This document shows positions 6,808-6,846 of a stretch of 6,846 nt of DNA, in pieces. The DNA is from CAIKZJ01 sp964626015 (lineage in GTDB: Bacteria; Bacteroidota; Ignavibacteria; Tepidaquicellales; Tepidaquicellaceae), in NCBI GenBank assembly GCA_964626015.1, contig CAZVCC010000097.1, forward strand, positions 1-6,846, written 5' to 3'. Every line of letters starts with the position of its first letter. Positions within the stretch are counted from its first letter, which is position 1. Below the pieces are notes generated by a model that saw only the letters and a list, made by a program, of their open reading frames with translations, was not told the DNA's origin and did no database searches. A program made the translations under genes and the position numbers.

Positions 6808-6837
6808 AGTATAGTTACAATTCAAAAACTGTGACAA
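6808..6837 (-). promoter_or_regulatory. Candidate sigma70-type promoter of the seven-gene cluster
   Basis: On the - strand, TTGTCA (6837-6832) is followed after 18 bases by TATACT (6813-6808). Each box differs from consensus (TTGACA, TATAAT) at one position. Transcription would begin near 6801 and leave a leader of about 65 bases before the ATG at 6736. It is the best promoter match upstream of the first gene. Primary promoters in Bacteroidota often follow another consensus (TTTG with TAnnTTTG), which is not seen here; in Ignavibacteria or Chlorobi a TTGACA-like promoter is more plausible. A second TATACT (6781-6776) lacks a good -35 partner. Confidence 0.45.
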
Positions 6838-6846
6838 AGGAGAAGA

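Noticed and set aside
6836..6843. AAAGGAGA on the + strand at the right edge, as a ribosome-binding site for a divergent gene
   Set aside because: No start codon follows within the window and the other genes do not use such sites. It also overlaps the edge of the - strand promoter candidate. Sequence beyond the edge would decide.

Overview
The window looks like a piece of an AT-rich chromosome from the Bacteroidota/Ignavibacteriota/Chlorobiota side of bacteria; an Ignavibacteria-like organism is my best guess, by inference only. Three things point there. A type IX secretion (T9SS) C-terminal sorting tail lies at the left edge. None of the gene starts in the main cluster has a convincing Shine-Dalgarno sequence. 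The envelope genes (a lipoprotein BamD and a CcmA-like ATPase) are those of a diderm. I see no insertion sequence, phage, CRISPR, tRNA or rRNA.

Layout. Bases 1-131 (+ strand) are the last codons of a gene that starts outside the window and encodes a secreted T9SS cargo. It converges on a block of seven genes, all on the - strand, that fills almost everything else (6736 down to 164). In transcription order they are: an unrecognised membrane-anchored exported protein (6736-6110), the outer-membrane assembly lipoprotein BamD (6096-5341), a hotdog-fold acyl-CoA thioesterase (5338-4859), a stand-alone CcmA-like ABC ATPase (4847-4191), an ECF sigma factor of the RpoE type (4190-3576), the mismatch repair protein MutS (3571-971) and a ScpB-type methylmalonyl-CoA decarboxylase (946-164). 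The gaps are 13, 2, 11, 0, 4 and 24 bases, so the block is very probably one operon. A sigma70-like promoter (6808-6837) and a small hairpin next to the first start codon (6742-6759) precede it.

How the genes may work together. The first half is envelope-related: BamD builds outer-membrane proteins, the unknown protein is exported and anchored, and the ABC ATPase should drive a membrane partner not present here. The ECF sigma factor in the same transcript could couple envelope state to transcription, but no anti-sigma factor is visible. MutS and ScpB look like passengers of a mixed operon: MutS starts DNA mismatch repair, and ScpB makes propionyl-CoA from methylmalonyl-CoA.

This is mostly an ordinary core-gene region. 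I found no clear new system. The points most worth a second look are the unknown protein upstream of bamD, the ATPase lacking the usual Q-loop glutamine and H-loop histidine, and the sigma factor without an adjacent regulator.
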